From an uncultured Oscillospiraceae bacterium (lineage in GTDB: Bacteria > Bacillota > Clostridia > Oscillospirales > Oscillospiraceae): 64,000 nucleotides of DNA. Positions 40,032 to 49,381 of this stretch are shown piece by piece. The position numbers were made by a program, and so were the translations under genes. Position 1 is the first letter of the stretch. The number at the start of each line of letters is the position of its first letter. The stretch covers positions 49,652-113,651 of the forward strand of contig CAKTOX010000002.1 in the NCBI GenBank assembly GCA_934590355.1, in the 5' to 3' direction. The notes below the pieces were generated by a model. It did no database searches. It saw nothing but the letters and a program-made list of their open reading frames with translations, and had not been told where the DNA came from.

Positions 40032-41612
40032 ATGTGTTCAATCATCGGCTTTACGAGCGAAAAGCTCAGCGCGCTCAAGGCAAGGGCGTATTTTGACCGC
40101 ACCGTTTCGCGCGGGCCGGACGCAACGCGCATGGCGCAGCTGCCAGGCGCGACCCTCGGCTTTCACCGCTTGTCGATCATGGGACTTGACGAGCGCGGGA
40201 TGCAGCCGTTTTACCTCGATGGCGACGCCGTCGTGTGCAACGGCGAGCTGTACGGCTTTCGCAGGCTGCGCGAGGAGCTGAGTAAAAAATACAGCTTTAA
40301 AAGCGAGTCCGACTGCGAGATCATCCTGCCGCTTTACCGCGAATACGGTCTTGAAATGTTCAAAATGCTCGATGCGGAGTTTGCGATTATAATCTACGAC
40401 GGCAAAACGCAGGAGCTCATCGCGGCGCGCGACCCCATCGGCATACGCCCGCTTTACTACGGACACTATTCCGACGGAAGCATCATATTTGCCAGCGAGG
40501 CGAAAAACCTCGTGGGACTGTGCGATGACATCATGCCGTTTCCTCCCGGTCACTACTATGCCGGCGGCAGATTTGTCCGCTATGCCGATCTGACGGACGT
40601 TGCGGAGTATTCTCACGACGATATCGACACCGCCTGCGCGAAGATACGCGAAAAGCTCATTGCGGGCGTGGAAAAGCGCCTTGACGCGGACGCGCCGCTC
40701 GGCTTCCTGCTCTCGGGCGGGCTTGATTCGAGCCTCGTGTGCGCGATATCGGCAAAGCTGCTCGGCAAGAAGATACGCACCTTTGCGATAGGCATGGATG
40801 TTGACCCCATCGACCTCAAGTATGCGCGCGAGGTCGCGGATTTCATAGGCTCGGAGCACACCGAGGTCACCATGACGCGCGAGGAGGTGCTCGCGTCGCT
40901 TGAGGAGGTCATAGCGCTGCTCGGCACTTACGATATAACCACCATCCGCGCAAGCATCGGAATGTACCTGTGCTGCAAGGCGATACACGAAAAGACCGAC
41001 GTAAGAGTCCTGCTCACGGGCGAAATTTCCGACGAGCTTTTCGGTTATAAATACACCGATTTCGCCCCCTCTGCCGAGGAATTTCAGCGCGAGGCTAAAA
41101 AGAGAGTGGACGAGCTTCATATGTACGACGTGCTGCGGGCCGACCGCTGCATTTCGGTAAACTCGCTTGAGGCGAGAGTGCCGTTCGGAGACCTCGACTT
41201 CGTGCGCTATGTCATGAGCCTCGACCCGAAGCTGAAGATGAACACCTACGGCATGGGCAAATACCTGCTGCGCCGAGCTTTTGAAAAGGACGGCATCCTG
41301 CCGGACGATATCCTTTGGCGGCAAAAGGCTGCGTTTTCCGACGCGGTGGGGCACTCGATGGTGGACGACCTGAAGGCGTATGCGCAAATCGTGTACACCG
41401 ACGAGGAGTTTGAGCGCGGATGCCTGAAATATGATTTTGCGGTACCCTTTACCAAGGAGAGTCTTTTATACAGAGACATATTCGAAAAATACTATCCCGG
41501 CCAAGCGCATATGGTAAAGGATTTTTGGATGCCGAACAAAACGTGGCCGGGCTGTGACGTTGACGACCCCTCCGCCAGGGTTTTGAAAAACTACGGCGCG
41601 AGCGGAAAATAA
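40032..41612 (+). CDS. asnB: asparagine synthase (glutamine-hydrolysing)
   Basis: The 526-residue enzyme makes asparagine from aspartate, ATP and glutamine. Cys 2 (MCSIIGF) is the nucleophile of the N-terminal glutaminase domain, with RGPDATR, FHRLSIMG and VVCNGELYGF loops. The C-terminal synthetase has the PP-loop LLSGGLDSSL (about 230-239) and LLTGEISDELFGYKYT. GGAGGTGC precedes ATG 40032. It is the first gene after the Asn T-box, and the glutamine synthetase gene starts 16 bases later. Confidence 0.96.
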   Translation: MCSIIGFTSEKLSALKARAYFDRTVSRGPDATRMAQLPGATLGFHRLSIMGLDERGMQPFYLDGDAVVCNGELYGFRRLREELSKKYSFKSESDCEIILPLYREYGLEMFKMLDAEFAIIIYDGKTQELIAARDPIGIRPLYYGHYSDGSIIFASEAKNLVGLCDDIMPFPPGHYYAGGRFVRYADLTDVAEYSHDDIDTACAKIREKLIAGVEKRLDADAPLGFLLSGGLDSSLVCAISAKLLGKKIRTFAIGMDVDPIDLKYAREVADFIGSEHTEVTMTREEVLASLEEVIALLGTYDITTIRASIGMYLCCKAIHEKTDVRVLLTGEISDELFGYKYTDFAPSAEEFQREAKKRVDELHMYDVLRADRCISVNSLEARVPFGDLDFVRYVMSLDPKLKMNTYGMGKYLLRRAFEKDGILPDDILWRQKAAFSDAVGHSMVDDLKAYAQIVYTDEEFERGCLKYDFAVPFTKESLLYRDIFEKYYPGQAHMVKDFWMPNKTWPGCDVDDPSARVLKNYGASGK

Positions 41613-41628
41613 AAAGGAGGTAAAAACC

Positions 41629-43728
41629 ATGAGCAAGGATACGAAGAAGATACCCGAGCTTTTCGGAAGCTGTGTTTTTAACGAGCGCACGATGCGCAAA
41701 TATGTCAAGGAAAAGTATTATCAGGAATGGAAAAAGTGCCTTGCCGACGGCAGACCGCTCACGCTTGAGCTTGCTAACGGCATAGCCGACGGCATGAAGG
41801 AGTGGGCGCTGGAAAACGGCGCGACTCACTTCACCCATTGGTTCCAGCCCCTCACCGGCATCACCGCCGAGAAGCACGACAGCTTCATCTGTCCCGCAGG
41901 CGGCGGCACGATAAGCATGGAGTTTTCCGGCAAGGAGCTCGTGCGCGGTGAGCCCGACGCCTCGAGCTTCCCCTCCGGCGGACTTCGCGCGACCTTTGAG
42001 GCACGCGGCTACAGCGCGTGGGACCCCACCGCGTTTGCGTTCATTAAGGACGGCACTCTGTGCATCCCGACCGTTTTCTGCTCGTATTCCGGCGAAGCTC
42101 TCGATAAGAAAACGCCGCTGCTGCGCTCCTGCGACGCGGTGAGCCGTCAGGCGCTGCGCATACTGCGGCTTTTCGGCGACGAGGAAACGCGCAAGGTCGT
42201 CGCTCAGGTGGGGCCTGAGCAGGAATACTTCCTCGTTGACAAGGAGCTTTTCCTTGAGCGTGAGGATCTCAGACTGTGCGGCAGAACGCTTTTCGGCTCA
42301 AAGCCGCCCAAGGGTCAGGAGCTTGAGGATCACTATTTCGGCTCCATTCGCCCGCGCGTTGCCGAGTATATGCGCGATCTCGACGAGGAGCTGTGGAAGC
42401 TCGGCGTGCTCTCGAAAACGCGCCATAACGAGGTCGCTCCGGCACAGCACGAGATAGCGCCCGTTTATTCCGATGCCAACACCGCAAACGATCAGAACCA
42501 GCTCACGATGGAGATAATGCAGAAGGTCGCGGACCGCCACGGTCTTGTGTGCCTGCTGCACGAAAAGCCCTTCGCGGGCGTCAACGGCTCGGGCAAGCAC
42601 AACAACTGGTCGCTCGGCACGGACACGGGCAAGAACCTCTTTTCCCCCGGCAGCACGCCCAGTCAGAACGCGCAGTTTCTGCTCTTCCTCGCGGCGTTCG
42701 TGCGCGGCGTGGACGAGTATCAGGAGCTTCTCAGATGCTCGGTCGCCTTCGCCGGCAATGACCACCGCCTCGGCGCGCAGGAGGCGCCTCCGGCGATAAT
42801 CTCGGTTTTTATCGGTCAGGAGCTTGAAGCGATAGTAGATTCCATCGTAAACGGCACGGGCTACACCGACGTCGGCAAGAGCACTCTGCGCATAGGCGTT
42901 GACGTTCTGCCGCCGATCCCGCGCGATACGACCGACCGCAACCGCACCTCTCCCGTTGCGTTCACGGGCAATAAATTCGAGTTCCGTATGCCCGGCGCGA
43001 GCCAGTCGATAGCCGGCCCGACGACGGTGCTGAACACCGTTATGGCCGATTCGCTGTGCCGCTTTGCCGATGAGCTTGAAAAGGCCGAGGATTTTAACGG
43101 CGCGCTGCACGAGCTTATTAAGCGCACCTTCACCGAGCACGGACGCATTCTCTTCTCCGGCAACGGCTACGACGAGGCGTGGGTCGCGGAGGCAGAGAGA
43201 AGGGGACTTAAAAACCTCAAGAACGCAGCGAGCGCGCTGCCGCGGTATATGCTCGCAAAAAACGTCGAGCTGCTGACCCGCTACGGCGTTTACACCGCGG
43301 CCGAGATCACCGCGCGAAACGAGATACACATGGAGCAGTACTGCAAGGTCATTGCGATCGAGGGCGAAACGCTCGTTGACATGGTGCAGCACGGCATACT
43401 CAACGCCGTCTCGGAATACACCGCCGCCCTGAGCGAAACGCTCATCAAAAAGCGCAAGGCCGTGCCTGAGGCGCCGTACCGCGTCGAAAGTGCGCTCATC
43501 GGCACCCTCAGCAGCCTCAATGAGAGCCTTCTTGACAAGATGGTCGCGCTCAAATCCGCGCTCGAAACGGCGCCCAAGTGCGGCCGGGAGGAGCTTATGA
43601 AATACTACCACGACGAGGTGTTTCTCAAGATGGAGGATATGCGCAGCGTCATAGACAAGCTCGAAACGCTCACCGCAACGGAGTATTGGCCGTACCCCAG
43701 CTACTACGACCTGCTGTTCTCGGTCTGA
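41629..43728 (+). CDS. glutamine synthetase type III
   Basis: The 699-residue enzyme belongs to the large GSIII class (GlnN type) of Bacteroides and Clostridia, which joins ammonia and glutamate with ATP. Signatures: FTHWFQPLTGITAEKHDSF, GPEQEYFLVD (metal-binding Glu), RHNEVAPAQHEIAP, and KPFAGVNGSGKHNNWSLGT. AAAAGGAGG precedes ATG 41629. Placed directly after asnB, it supplies the glutamine that AsnB and PyrG consume. It belongs to the T-box transcript, so asparagine shortage should raise glutamine synthesis as well. Confidence 0.96.
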   Translation: MSKDTKKIPELFGSCVFNERTMRKYVKEKYYQEWKKCLADGRPLTLELANGIADGMKEWALENGATHFTHWFQPLTGITAEKHDSFICPAGGGTISMEFSGKELVRGEPDASSFPSGGLRATFEARGYSAWDPTAFAFIKDGTLCIPTVFCSYSGEALDKKTPLLRSCDAVSRQALRILRLFGDEETRKVVAQVGPEQEYFLVDKELFLEREDLRLCGRTLFGSKPPKGQELEDHYFGSIRPRVAEYMRDLDEELWKLGVLSKTRHNEVAPAQHEIAPVYSDANTANDQNQLTMEIMQKVADRHGLVCLLHEKPFAGVNGSGKHNNWSLGTDTGKNLFSPGSTPSQNAQFLLFLAAFVRGVDEYQELLRCSVAFAGNDHRLGAQEAPPAIISVFIGQELEAIVDSIVNGTGYTDVGKSTLRIGVDVLPPIPRDTTDRNRTSPVAFTGNKFEFRMPGASQSIAGPTTVLNTVMADSLCRFADELEKAEDFNGALHELIKRTFTEHGRILFSGNGYDEAWVAEAERRGLKNLKNAASALPRYMLAKNVELLTRYGVYTAAEITARNEIHMEQYCKVIAIEGETLVDMVQHGILNAVSEYTAALSETLIKKRKAVPEAPYRVESALIGTLSSLNESLLDKMVALKSALETAPKCGREELMKYYHDEVFLKMEDMRSVIDKLETLTATEYWPYPSYYDLLFSV

Positions 43729-43788
43729 CGCAAAGCCCCTCGGAGGAAAATATACGATCACGGCAAATTTTTTCGGGAGAGAGTAAAA

Positions 43789-45378
43789 ATGATGAAGTAT
43801 GTATTTGTGACGGGCGGCGTCGTGTCCGGCTTGGGAAAGGGCATATGCGCGGCGTCTCTCGGCAGGCTTTTAAAGCAGCGCGGGCTGCGCGTTAAAAACC
43901 AGAAATTCGACCCCTATCTCAACGTTGACCCCGGCACCATGAGCCCGTATCAGCACGGCGAGGTCTTCGTTACCGATGACGGCGCGGAGACCGATCTTGA
44001 CCTCGGTCACTACGAGCGCTTCGTTGACGAAAGCCTCGGCGGAAATTCCTCCGTATCCGCGGGCAGGATATATTGGAACGTTCTCAACCGCGAGCGGCAG
44101 GGCGGCTATCTCGGCGGCACGGTGCAGATAATCCCGCACGTCACGGACGAGATTAAGCAGAGCATCTACGCCATGGAGGACGAGAGCATCGACGTTCTCA
44201 TCTGCGAGATAGGCGGCACGGTCGGCGATATCGAAAGCCAGCCATTTCTTGAGGCGATCCGTCAGGTCGCGGTGGAAAAGGGCAGACACAACGTCGTGTT
44301 CATCCACGTTCCGCTCATTGTCAGCATTCCCGGCACGGGCGAGCTTAAAAGCAAGCCCACGCAGCACTCCGTCAAGGAGCTGCTGTCGGTCGGGATACAG
44401 CCGGATGTGCTCGTGTGCCGCACCGACACCCCCATAAGCGAGGATATACGCGCAAAAATCGCGCTGTTTTGCAACGTCGAGCCTGAGTGCGTCATTCAAA
44501 ACACGACGGCGTCAACGCTGTACGAGGCGCCGCTTCTGCTTGAGCGGGAGGGACTTTCGGGCGTCGTGTGCCGCAAGCTCGGGCTTGAGTGCCCCGAGCC
44601 GGAGCTTGACGAGTGGCGCGAGATGACGCAGAGGATAAAAAGCGCGCGCAGAAATGTGACCGTTGCCCTCGTCGGCAAATACGTTCAGCTTCACGATGCC
44701 TATCTTTCCGTTGCCGAGGCTTTGCAGCACGCGGCGGCGTCGTTCGGCGCAAGAGCGGATATAAAATGGGTCGATTCCGAGGAGCTTTGCGAGGAGAATG
44801 CCGGCGACGTCCTCGGCGGCGCGGACGGCATACTCGTCCCCGGCGGCTTCGGAGACCGCGGCATCGAGGGCATGATACTCGCGGCGCGCTATGCGCGTGA
44901 AAATGACGTGCCGTATCTCGGGATATGTCTCGGCCTGCAAATAGCGGTCATAGAATTTGCGCGTGACGTGCTCGGCTGGAGCGACGCAAGCTCCGAGGAG
45001 TTTACCTCCTGCTCGCAGCACCCCGTCATTGCGCTCATGCCCGATCAGCAGGGCGTCACCGCAAAGGGCGGCACGATGCGCCTGGGCAAATACCCCTGCG
45101 TTCTCTCCACGCAGAGCAGGGCGTATAAACACTACGGCGAAGGGCTCATATACGAGCGCCATCGCCACAGATATGAGGTAAATAACGAGTTCCGCGAGGC
45201 GATAAGCGAGCGCGGGCTCGTGCCTGTGGGCTTAAGCCCGGACGGTCACCTTGTGGAGATGGTGGAAAACCCGTCGTGCAAATGGTTCGTCGCGGCGCAG
45301 TTCCACCCCGAATTCAAGAGCCGTCCGAATAAGCCCCACCCGCTGTTTGCGGGCTTTATAGAAGCATCACTCAAGTGA
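43789..45378 (+). CDS. pyrG: CTP synthase
   Basis: The 529-residue enzyme aminates UTP to CTP with glutamine. The N-terminal synthetase begins [16 protein letters not shown] with the ATP loop, then [20 protein letters not shown]. The C-terminal glutaminase has the nucleophile Cys in YLGICLGLQ, and the catalytic His and Glu in AQFHPEF. The first of two tandem ATG codons is chosen; GGGAGAG is upstream. A 60-base gap follows glnN. It is the second glutamine consumer in the unit. Confidence 0.96.
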   Translation: MMKYVFVTGGVVSGLGKGICAASLGRLLKQRGLRVKNQKFDPYLNVDPGTMSPYQHGEVFVTDDGAETDLDLGHYERFVDESLGGNSSVSAGRIYWNVLNRERQGGYLGGTVQIIPHVTDEIKQSIYAMEDESIDVLICEIGGTVGDIESQPFLEAIRQVAVEKGRHNVVFIHVPLIVSIPGTGELKSKPTQHSVKELLSVGIQPDVLVCRTDTPISEDIRAKIALFCNVEPECVIQNTTASTLYEAPLLLEREGLSGVVCRKLGLECPEPELDEWREMTQRIKSARRNVTVALVGKYVQLHDAYLSVAEALQHAAASFGARADIKWVDSEELCEENAGDVLGGADGILVPGGFGDRGIEGMILAARYARENDVPYLGICLGLQIAVIEFARDVLGWSDASSEEFTSCSQHPVIALMPDQQGVTAKGGTMRLGKYPCVLSTQSRAYKHYGEGLIYERHRHRYEVNNEFREAISERGLVPVGLSPDGHLVEMVENPSCKWFVAAQFHPEFKSRPNKPHPLFAGFIEASLK

Positions 45379-45393
45379 AAGGTGAGATGAAAA

Positions 45394-46116
45394 ATGAGAA
45401 ACTACGAGAAAGAATTTGCGCAGCGCGTTCAGTTTATAAAGCGCATCGTGCGCGAGAGCGGCGCGAACGGCGTTGTTTACGGCAACTCCGGCGGCAAGGA
45501 CTCCGCGCTCGTCGGCATCTTGTGCAAGGCGGCCTGCGATAACACCGTCGGCATTATCATGCCCTGCGCGACGGCGCGCAATTTTGAAATGGATAGACGC
45601 GACGGAGAGGAGGTCGCAAGGGCATACGGCATTGAGACGCGCTATGCGGATCTCTCCGCCGTTAAGGCTGCTGAAAAGGCGGCTCTTGCGGGAGTGACCG
45701 AACTAAGCTCTGCGGCGGAGGCAAATATTGCGCCGCGCCTGAGAATGGCAACGCTCTACGCCGTTGCCGCCACGGAAAACCGCCTCGTCTCCGGCACCGG
45801 CAACCGCAGCGAGGGCTTCGTCGGCTACTTCACCAAGTGGGGCGACGGCGCCTGCGATTTTAACCCCATTGCCGACCTGACCGTTACGGAGATATACGAA
45901 TTTCTCCGCTGGCTCAAGGCTCCGAAGTGCGTCATAGAAAAAGCGCCCTCGGCAGGACTGTTCGAAGGACAGACCGATGAGAGCGAGATGGGCTTTACAT
46001 ATAAAGAGCTTGACACATACCTCGATGGTGGTAAAATAGATGACGCGGTGCTCGAAAAGATACAGAGAATGCACGCAAGAAGCGAGCATAAGCGCCGCGA
46101 GATCTTAACATTCTGA
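45394..46116 (+). CDS. nadE: NAD(+) synthase, ammonia-dependent type
   Basis: The 240-residue N-type ATP pyrophosphatase has the PP-loop YGNSGGKDSALVG (SGGKDS at 32-37), LVSGTGNRSEGFVGYFTKWGD (the NaAD-binding loop) and the KAPSAGLFEGQTDESEMG segment typical of NadE. There is no glutaminase domain, so it uses free ammonia. The Lys in SGGKDS replaces the more usual Ile or Val. The start is supported by AAAGGTGAG. It follows pyrG by 15 bases. Confidence 0.9.
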   Translation: MRNYEKEFAQRVQFIKRIVRESGANGVVYGNSGGKDSALVGILCKAACDNTVGIIMPCATARNFEMDRRDGEEVARAYGIETRYADLSAVKAAEKAALAGVTELSSAAEANIAPRLRMATLYAVAATENRLVSGTGNRSEGFVGYFTKWGDGACDFNPIADLTVTEIYEFLRWLKAPKCVIEKAPSAGLFEGQTDESEMGFTYKELDTYLDGGKIDDAVLEKIQRMHARSEHKRREILTF

Positions 46117-46127
46117 GGTGCAAGTAT

Positions 46128-46658
46128 TTGAAAACTAAAGATATGGCTTACATCGCCCTGATGGCGGTGCTCATGTCGGTGTGCTCGTGGCTGTCGATAC
46201 CGGCAGCCGTGCCGTTTACCATGCAGACCTATGCTGTTTTTACGGCGCTGCTGCTTTTGGGAGGCAAGCGCGGCACGATAGCGGTCGCCGTGTACATCGC
46301 GCTCGGCGCGGTGGGGCTTCCGGTGTTCTCCGGCTTTGTCGGCGGCGTCGGCAAGCTTATGGGCCCGACCGGCGGCTACATAATCGGCTTCGTGTTCACG
46401 GCGCTTGTTTATTGGCTGCTTGAAAAGAGCCTCGGCAAAAGGCTCTGGGGGCGGCTTGTCGCTCTTGCGCTCGGGCTCATCGTGTGCTACGCTTTCGGGA
46501 CCGTGTGGTTCGTGCAGGTGTATTCGGCGACAAAGCCCATGAGCTACGCGACCGCGCTCGGCATCTGCGTGTTCCCCTTCCTGCTGCCGGACGCCGCAAA
46601 GCTGGCGCTTGCCGTTTTGACCGAGCGGGTGCTGAGAAAGCATATCGTAATAGAATAA
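46128..46658 (+). CDS. bioY: biotin transporter BioY
   Basis: The 176-residue membrane protein is the substrate-binding S component for biotin of energy-coupling factor transporters. About six helices are seen, with family motifs MAYIALMAVLMSVCSWLSIP, GLPVFSGFVGGVGKLMGPTG and GYIIGF. No EcfA or EcfT gene is nearby, so it either works alone or uses a shared module elsewhere. A TTG start at 46128 follows GAGGTG; ATG 46143 is an alternative. A terminator follows, ending the T-box operon. Confidence 0.93.
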   Translation: MKTKDMAYIALMAVLMSVCSWLSIPAAVPFTMQTYAVFTALLLLGGKRGTIAVAVYIALGAVGLPVFSGFVGGVGKLMGPTGGYIIGFVFTALVYWLLEKSLGKRLWGRLVALALGLIVCYAFGTVWFVQVYSATKPMSYATALGICVFPFLLPDAAKLALAVLTERVLRKHIVIE

Positions 46659-46664
46659 CAACAG

Positions 46665-46697
46665 CAAAAAAACAGCTCCTCTCGGAGCTGTTTTTTT
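46665..46697. terminator. bidirectional terminator between bioY and putP
   Basis: AACAGCTCC (46671-46679) pairs with GGAGCTGTT (46684-46692) around TCTC, with A-run before and T-run after. Confidence 0.9.
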
Positions 46698-46710
46698 ATG
46701 CTTATAAATC

Positions 46711-48243
46711 TTACTTCATTGAGACGACCGCATCGAAGTCCTCGCAGATCTTTGCGTCGGGAGCCTTGGTCAGCAGGGACACGACGACGATGAAGATGCA
46801 GGAGGTGAGGAATGCCGGCAGCAGCTCGTATATCGCAAAGCCGCCTCCGAGGGGAGCGATGGCGTACTTCCAGATGAACACCATTGCAGCGCCCGAGAAC
46901 ATACCGGCGATGGCGCCCCACTTGTTGCAGCGCTTCCAGTAGAGCGAGAACAGGACGATGGGTCCGAAGGTCGCGCCGAAGCCCGCCCATGCAAACGATA
47001 CGACGCGGAAGATGGAGCTCGTGGGGTCGAGCGCGAACAGTACGCCGCAGACGGCTACGCACAGAACGGTGACGCGGGCGACGACCATGCTCTTCTTGTC
47101 GCTCATCTGGACGCCGAACACGCCGCGGATGAGGTTCTGCGCAATTGCGCTTGCTGCTGCGAGAAGCTGAACGTCTGCCGTGGACATCGTCGCTGCGAGG
47201 ATGCCCGCAAGGACAAGACCGGCGAGGATAGCGAAGAATGCGCCGTACTCGGACAGGACTGCCGCGATGGAAACGATGAGCGATTCCGCTGCGGATGCGT
47301 CTTGGAACATGGTGACGATGCCGTTTTTCGCCATGGAGTAGCCGACTATACCGATGATGACCGCAACGGACAGGGAAATGACGACCCAAAGGGTAGCGAC
47401 ACGGCGGCTGAGCTTGAGCTTGTTCTCGTCCTCGATGGCCATGAAGTGGAGAATGACGTGAGGCATACCGAAGTAGCCGAGCGACCATGCGAGGGTGGAG
47501 ATGATCTTAAGGAAGCCGAAGCTGCCTGCCTCCGCGGCGAGGATGTTGGTGGTGGCGGTCATGCTCAGGTAGCCGGGGATGGCCTTTGCGTTTGCGACGA
47601 CCTGTGACCAGCCGCCGACGGAGTTGATGCCGAAAATGAGGACGACGGCGAGAGCAAATATCATGATGAGGCTCTGCACAAGGCTCGTGACAGAGGCTGC
47701 CTTGAAGCCGCCGCAGGCGGTGTATGCAACGATGACGGCGGCGCTGATGATCATGGTGGGAACGTAGTCAAAGCCGAAGAGCGTTCCGAAGAGCTTGCCG
47801 CAGGCGGAGAAGCCGGACGCGGTGTAGGGAATGTAAAAGACGATGATGGTTATTGCGCCAAGCAGCTCGATGAGCCTCGTGTCGTCATAGAAGCGGCGGG
47901 AGATGTATTCCGGAAGGGTGACCGCGCCCAGACGCACGGAGTAGCGGCGCAGACGCTTTGCAACGAACAGCCAGTTGAGGTAGGTGCCCAGTGCAAGACC
48001 GATAGCCGTCCAGCTCGCCTCCGCGATGCCGCAGAAGAATGCAAGACCGGGGACGCCCATGAGCAGATACGCGCTCATGTCGGAGGCCTCCGTGGAAAGC
48101 GCCGTGACGATGGGGCCGAGCTTGCGGCCGCCGAGATAGAACTCGTGCGCGTCGGACTGACCCTTGGAGTAATAAACGCCTATCGCGACCATGCCTACGA
48201 GGTAAACGACGATGGCGATCAGGATATAAATAATAGCTGACAT
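46711..48243 (-). CDS. putP: sodium/proline symporter (SSS family)
   Basis: The 510-residue protein has about 13 membrane helices and matches PutP of the sodium-solute symporter family: EFYLGGRKLGPIVTALSTEASDMSAY (cut here to the Na+ site STEASDMS), ASWTAIGLALGTYLNW, and GILAATMSTADVQLL. It imports proline with Na+. The start at 48243 has GGAGAG. It is divergent from a LysR gene with palindromes in the shared promoter region, and ends at a strong terminator. Confidence 0.93.
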   Translation of the reverse strand: MSAIIYILIAIVVYLVGMVAIGVYYSKGQSDAHEFYLGGRKLGPIVTALSTEASDMSAYLLMGVPGLAFFCGIAEASWTAIGLALGTYLNWLFVAKRLRRYSVRLGAVTLPEYISRRFYDDTRLIELLGAITIIVFYIPYTASGFSACGKLFGTLFGFDYVPTMIISAAVIVAYTACGGFKAASVTSLVQSLIMIFALAVVLIFGINSVGGWSQVVANAKAIPGYLSMTATTNILAAEAGSFGFLKIISTLAWSLGYFGMPHVILHFMAIEDENKLKLSRRVATLWVVISLSVAVIIGIVGYSMAKNGIVTMFQDASAAESLIVSIAAVLSEYGAFFAILAGLVLAGILAATMSTADVQLLAAASAIAQNLIRGVFGVQMSDKKSMVVARVTVLCVAVCGVLFALDPTSSIFRVVSFAWAGFGATFGPIVLFSLYWKRCNKWGAIAGMFSGAAMVFIWKYAIAPLGGGFAIYELLPAFLTSCIFIVVVSLLTKAPDAKICEDFDAVVSMK

Positions 48244-48329
48244 TGTTTCTCTCTCCTAACATTTTTGAACGATGTATGAATTATAGCCGCCCCAAAAATG
48301 CTTTGCAAGCGCGAAAAACGCAAAAAACC

Positions 48330-48403
48330 TTGATTTTATAAAAAAATCGGGTATAGTATTATCGCACCTAATTTATTTCATGTCAGCATGAACAAAATTC
48401 ATG
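48330..48403. promoter_or_regulatory. LysR-gene promoter with TTCATG palindrome
   Basis: TTGATT (48330-48335), a 16-bp spacer and TATAGT (48352-48357) form a promoter for the LysR gene. Downstream TTCATG-TCAG-CATGAA (48377-48392) is an inverted repeat, and a third TTCATG lies at 48398. This is a candidate site for autoregulation or shared control with putP. Confidence 0.5.
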
Positions 48404-48427
48404 TAAGTATATTTCGGAGGCGGAAGC

Positions 48428-49324
48428 ATGAGTATTTCAAAATACGAAACGCTGGCGAAGGTCGTGGAGCTGGGGAGCCTCACGAGGGCGGCGGAGGCAC
48501 TGGGCTGCACGCAGTCGGCTGTGAGCCATGCGATAAATAATCTCGAGGCGGAGTTTGGCTTTGCGGTGCTCACACGCTCTCGCGCGGGGGTGAAGCTCAC
48601 GGGCGACGGCGAGCGGATAATGCCGGCGGTACGCGGCGTGCTCAACTACGAGGAGCAGCTTCGCCAGACCGTTTCCGCCATTCGCGGGCTCGATTTCGGC
48701 ACGGTGCGCATCGGCGCGTTCACCTCTGTCGCGGTGCACTGGCTGCCGGGCGTCATAAAGGAGTTTCAGGCGGACTATCCGAACGTCAATATCAAGCTGT
48801 TAAACGGCGACTATTACGACGTTGAGCGCTGGATAGAGGAGGGCAGCGTTGACCTCGGATTTATAAACGTGCCAACGAGCATCCGCTGCGAGTGCGTCCC
48901 GCTTATGGAGGACAGGCTGCTTGCGATCCTCCCGCACGGGCACAAATTCGAGTCATATCCCAAATTCCCGCTCGTCGAGTGCGAAACGGAGGCGTTCATA
49001 ACGCTTTTGGAGGAGTCCAACCACGACGCAAATCGCGCGCTCAGCGCCGCGGGGATAAAGCCGAACATCAGATTTTCCACCAAGGACGACTATGCCATCA
49101 TCGCAATGGTCGAAAAGGGGCTGGGCATATCCATCATGCCGGAGCTGCTTTTAAAGGGCAGGCATGACAACGTCGTCGTGAAGGAGCTCGTGCCGCCGTC
49201 CAAGCGCGTGATAGGGCTTGCCATGACGGAAACGAGCAAGGACAGCCCCGCAACGCGCCGCTTTGCCGATTATATCATCGACTGGGTCAAGCGCGAGCGC
49301 CCTTCCGCTATTGCTACCGCGTGA
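48428..49324 (+). CDS. LysR family transcriptional regulator
   Basis: The 298-residue protein has the HTH ETLAKVVELGSLTRAAEALG and TQSAVSHAINNLEAEFG, and an effector domain starting FGTVRIGAFTSVAVHWLP. It starts at ATG 48428 with CGGAGGCGGAAGC upstream. Divergent from putP, it may regulate proline uptake or an amino acid pathway. The effector cannot be predicted. Confidence 0.92.
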   Translation: MSISKYETLAKVVELGSLTRAAEALGCTQSAVSHAINNLEAEFGFAVLTRSRAGVKLTGDGERIMPAVRGVLNYEEQLRQTVSAIRGLDFGTVRIGAFTSVAVHWLPGVIKEFQADYPNVNIKLLNGDYYDVERWIEEGSVDLGFINVPTSIRCECVPLMEDRLLAILPHGHKFESYPKFPLVECETEAFITLLEESNHDANRALSAAGIKPNIRFSTKDDYAIIAMVEKGLGISIMPELLLKGRHDNVVVKELVPPSKRVIGLAMTETSKDSPATRRFADYIIDWVKRERPSAIATA

Positions 49325-49381
49325 ATAATGTGTTAATATTATAAGATATGTAATATTTGACGTCTTGAGAGGGCACGGGAC

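Noticed and set aside
42298..43761. 487-codon minus-strand frame opposite glutamine synthetase III
   Set aside because: Shadow of a conserved gene; low-information Arg/Val-rich sequence.
46128..46658. BioY as part of a complete local biotin ECF transporter
   Set aside because: No EcfA or EcfT genes lie nearby; it ends an unrelated operon.
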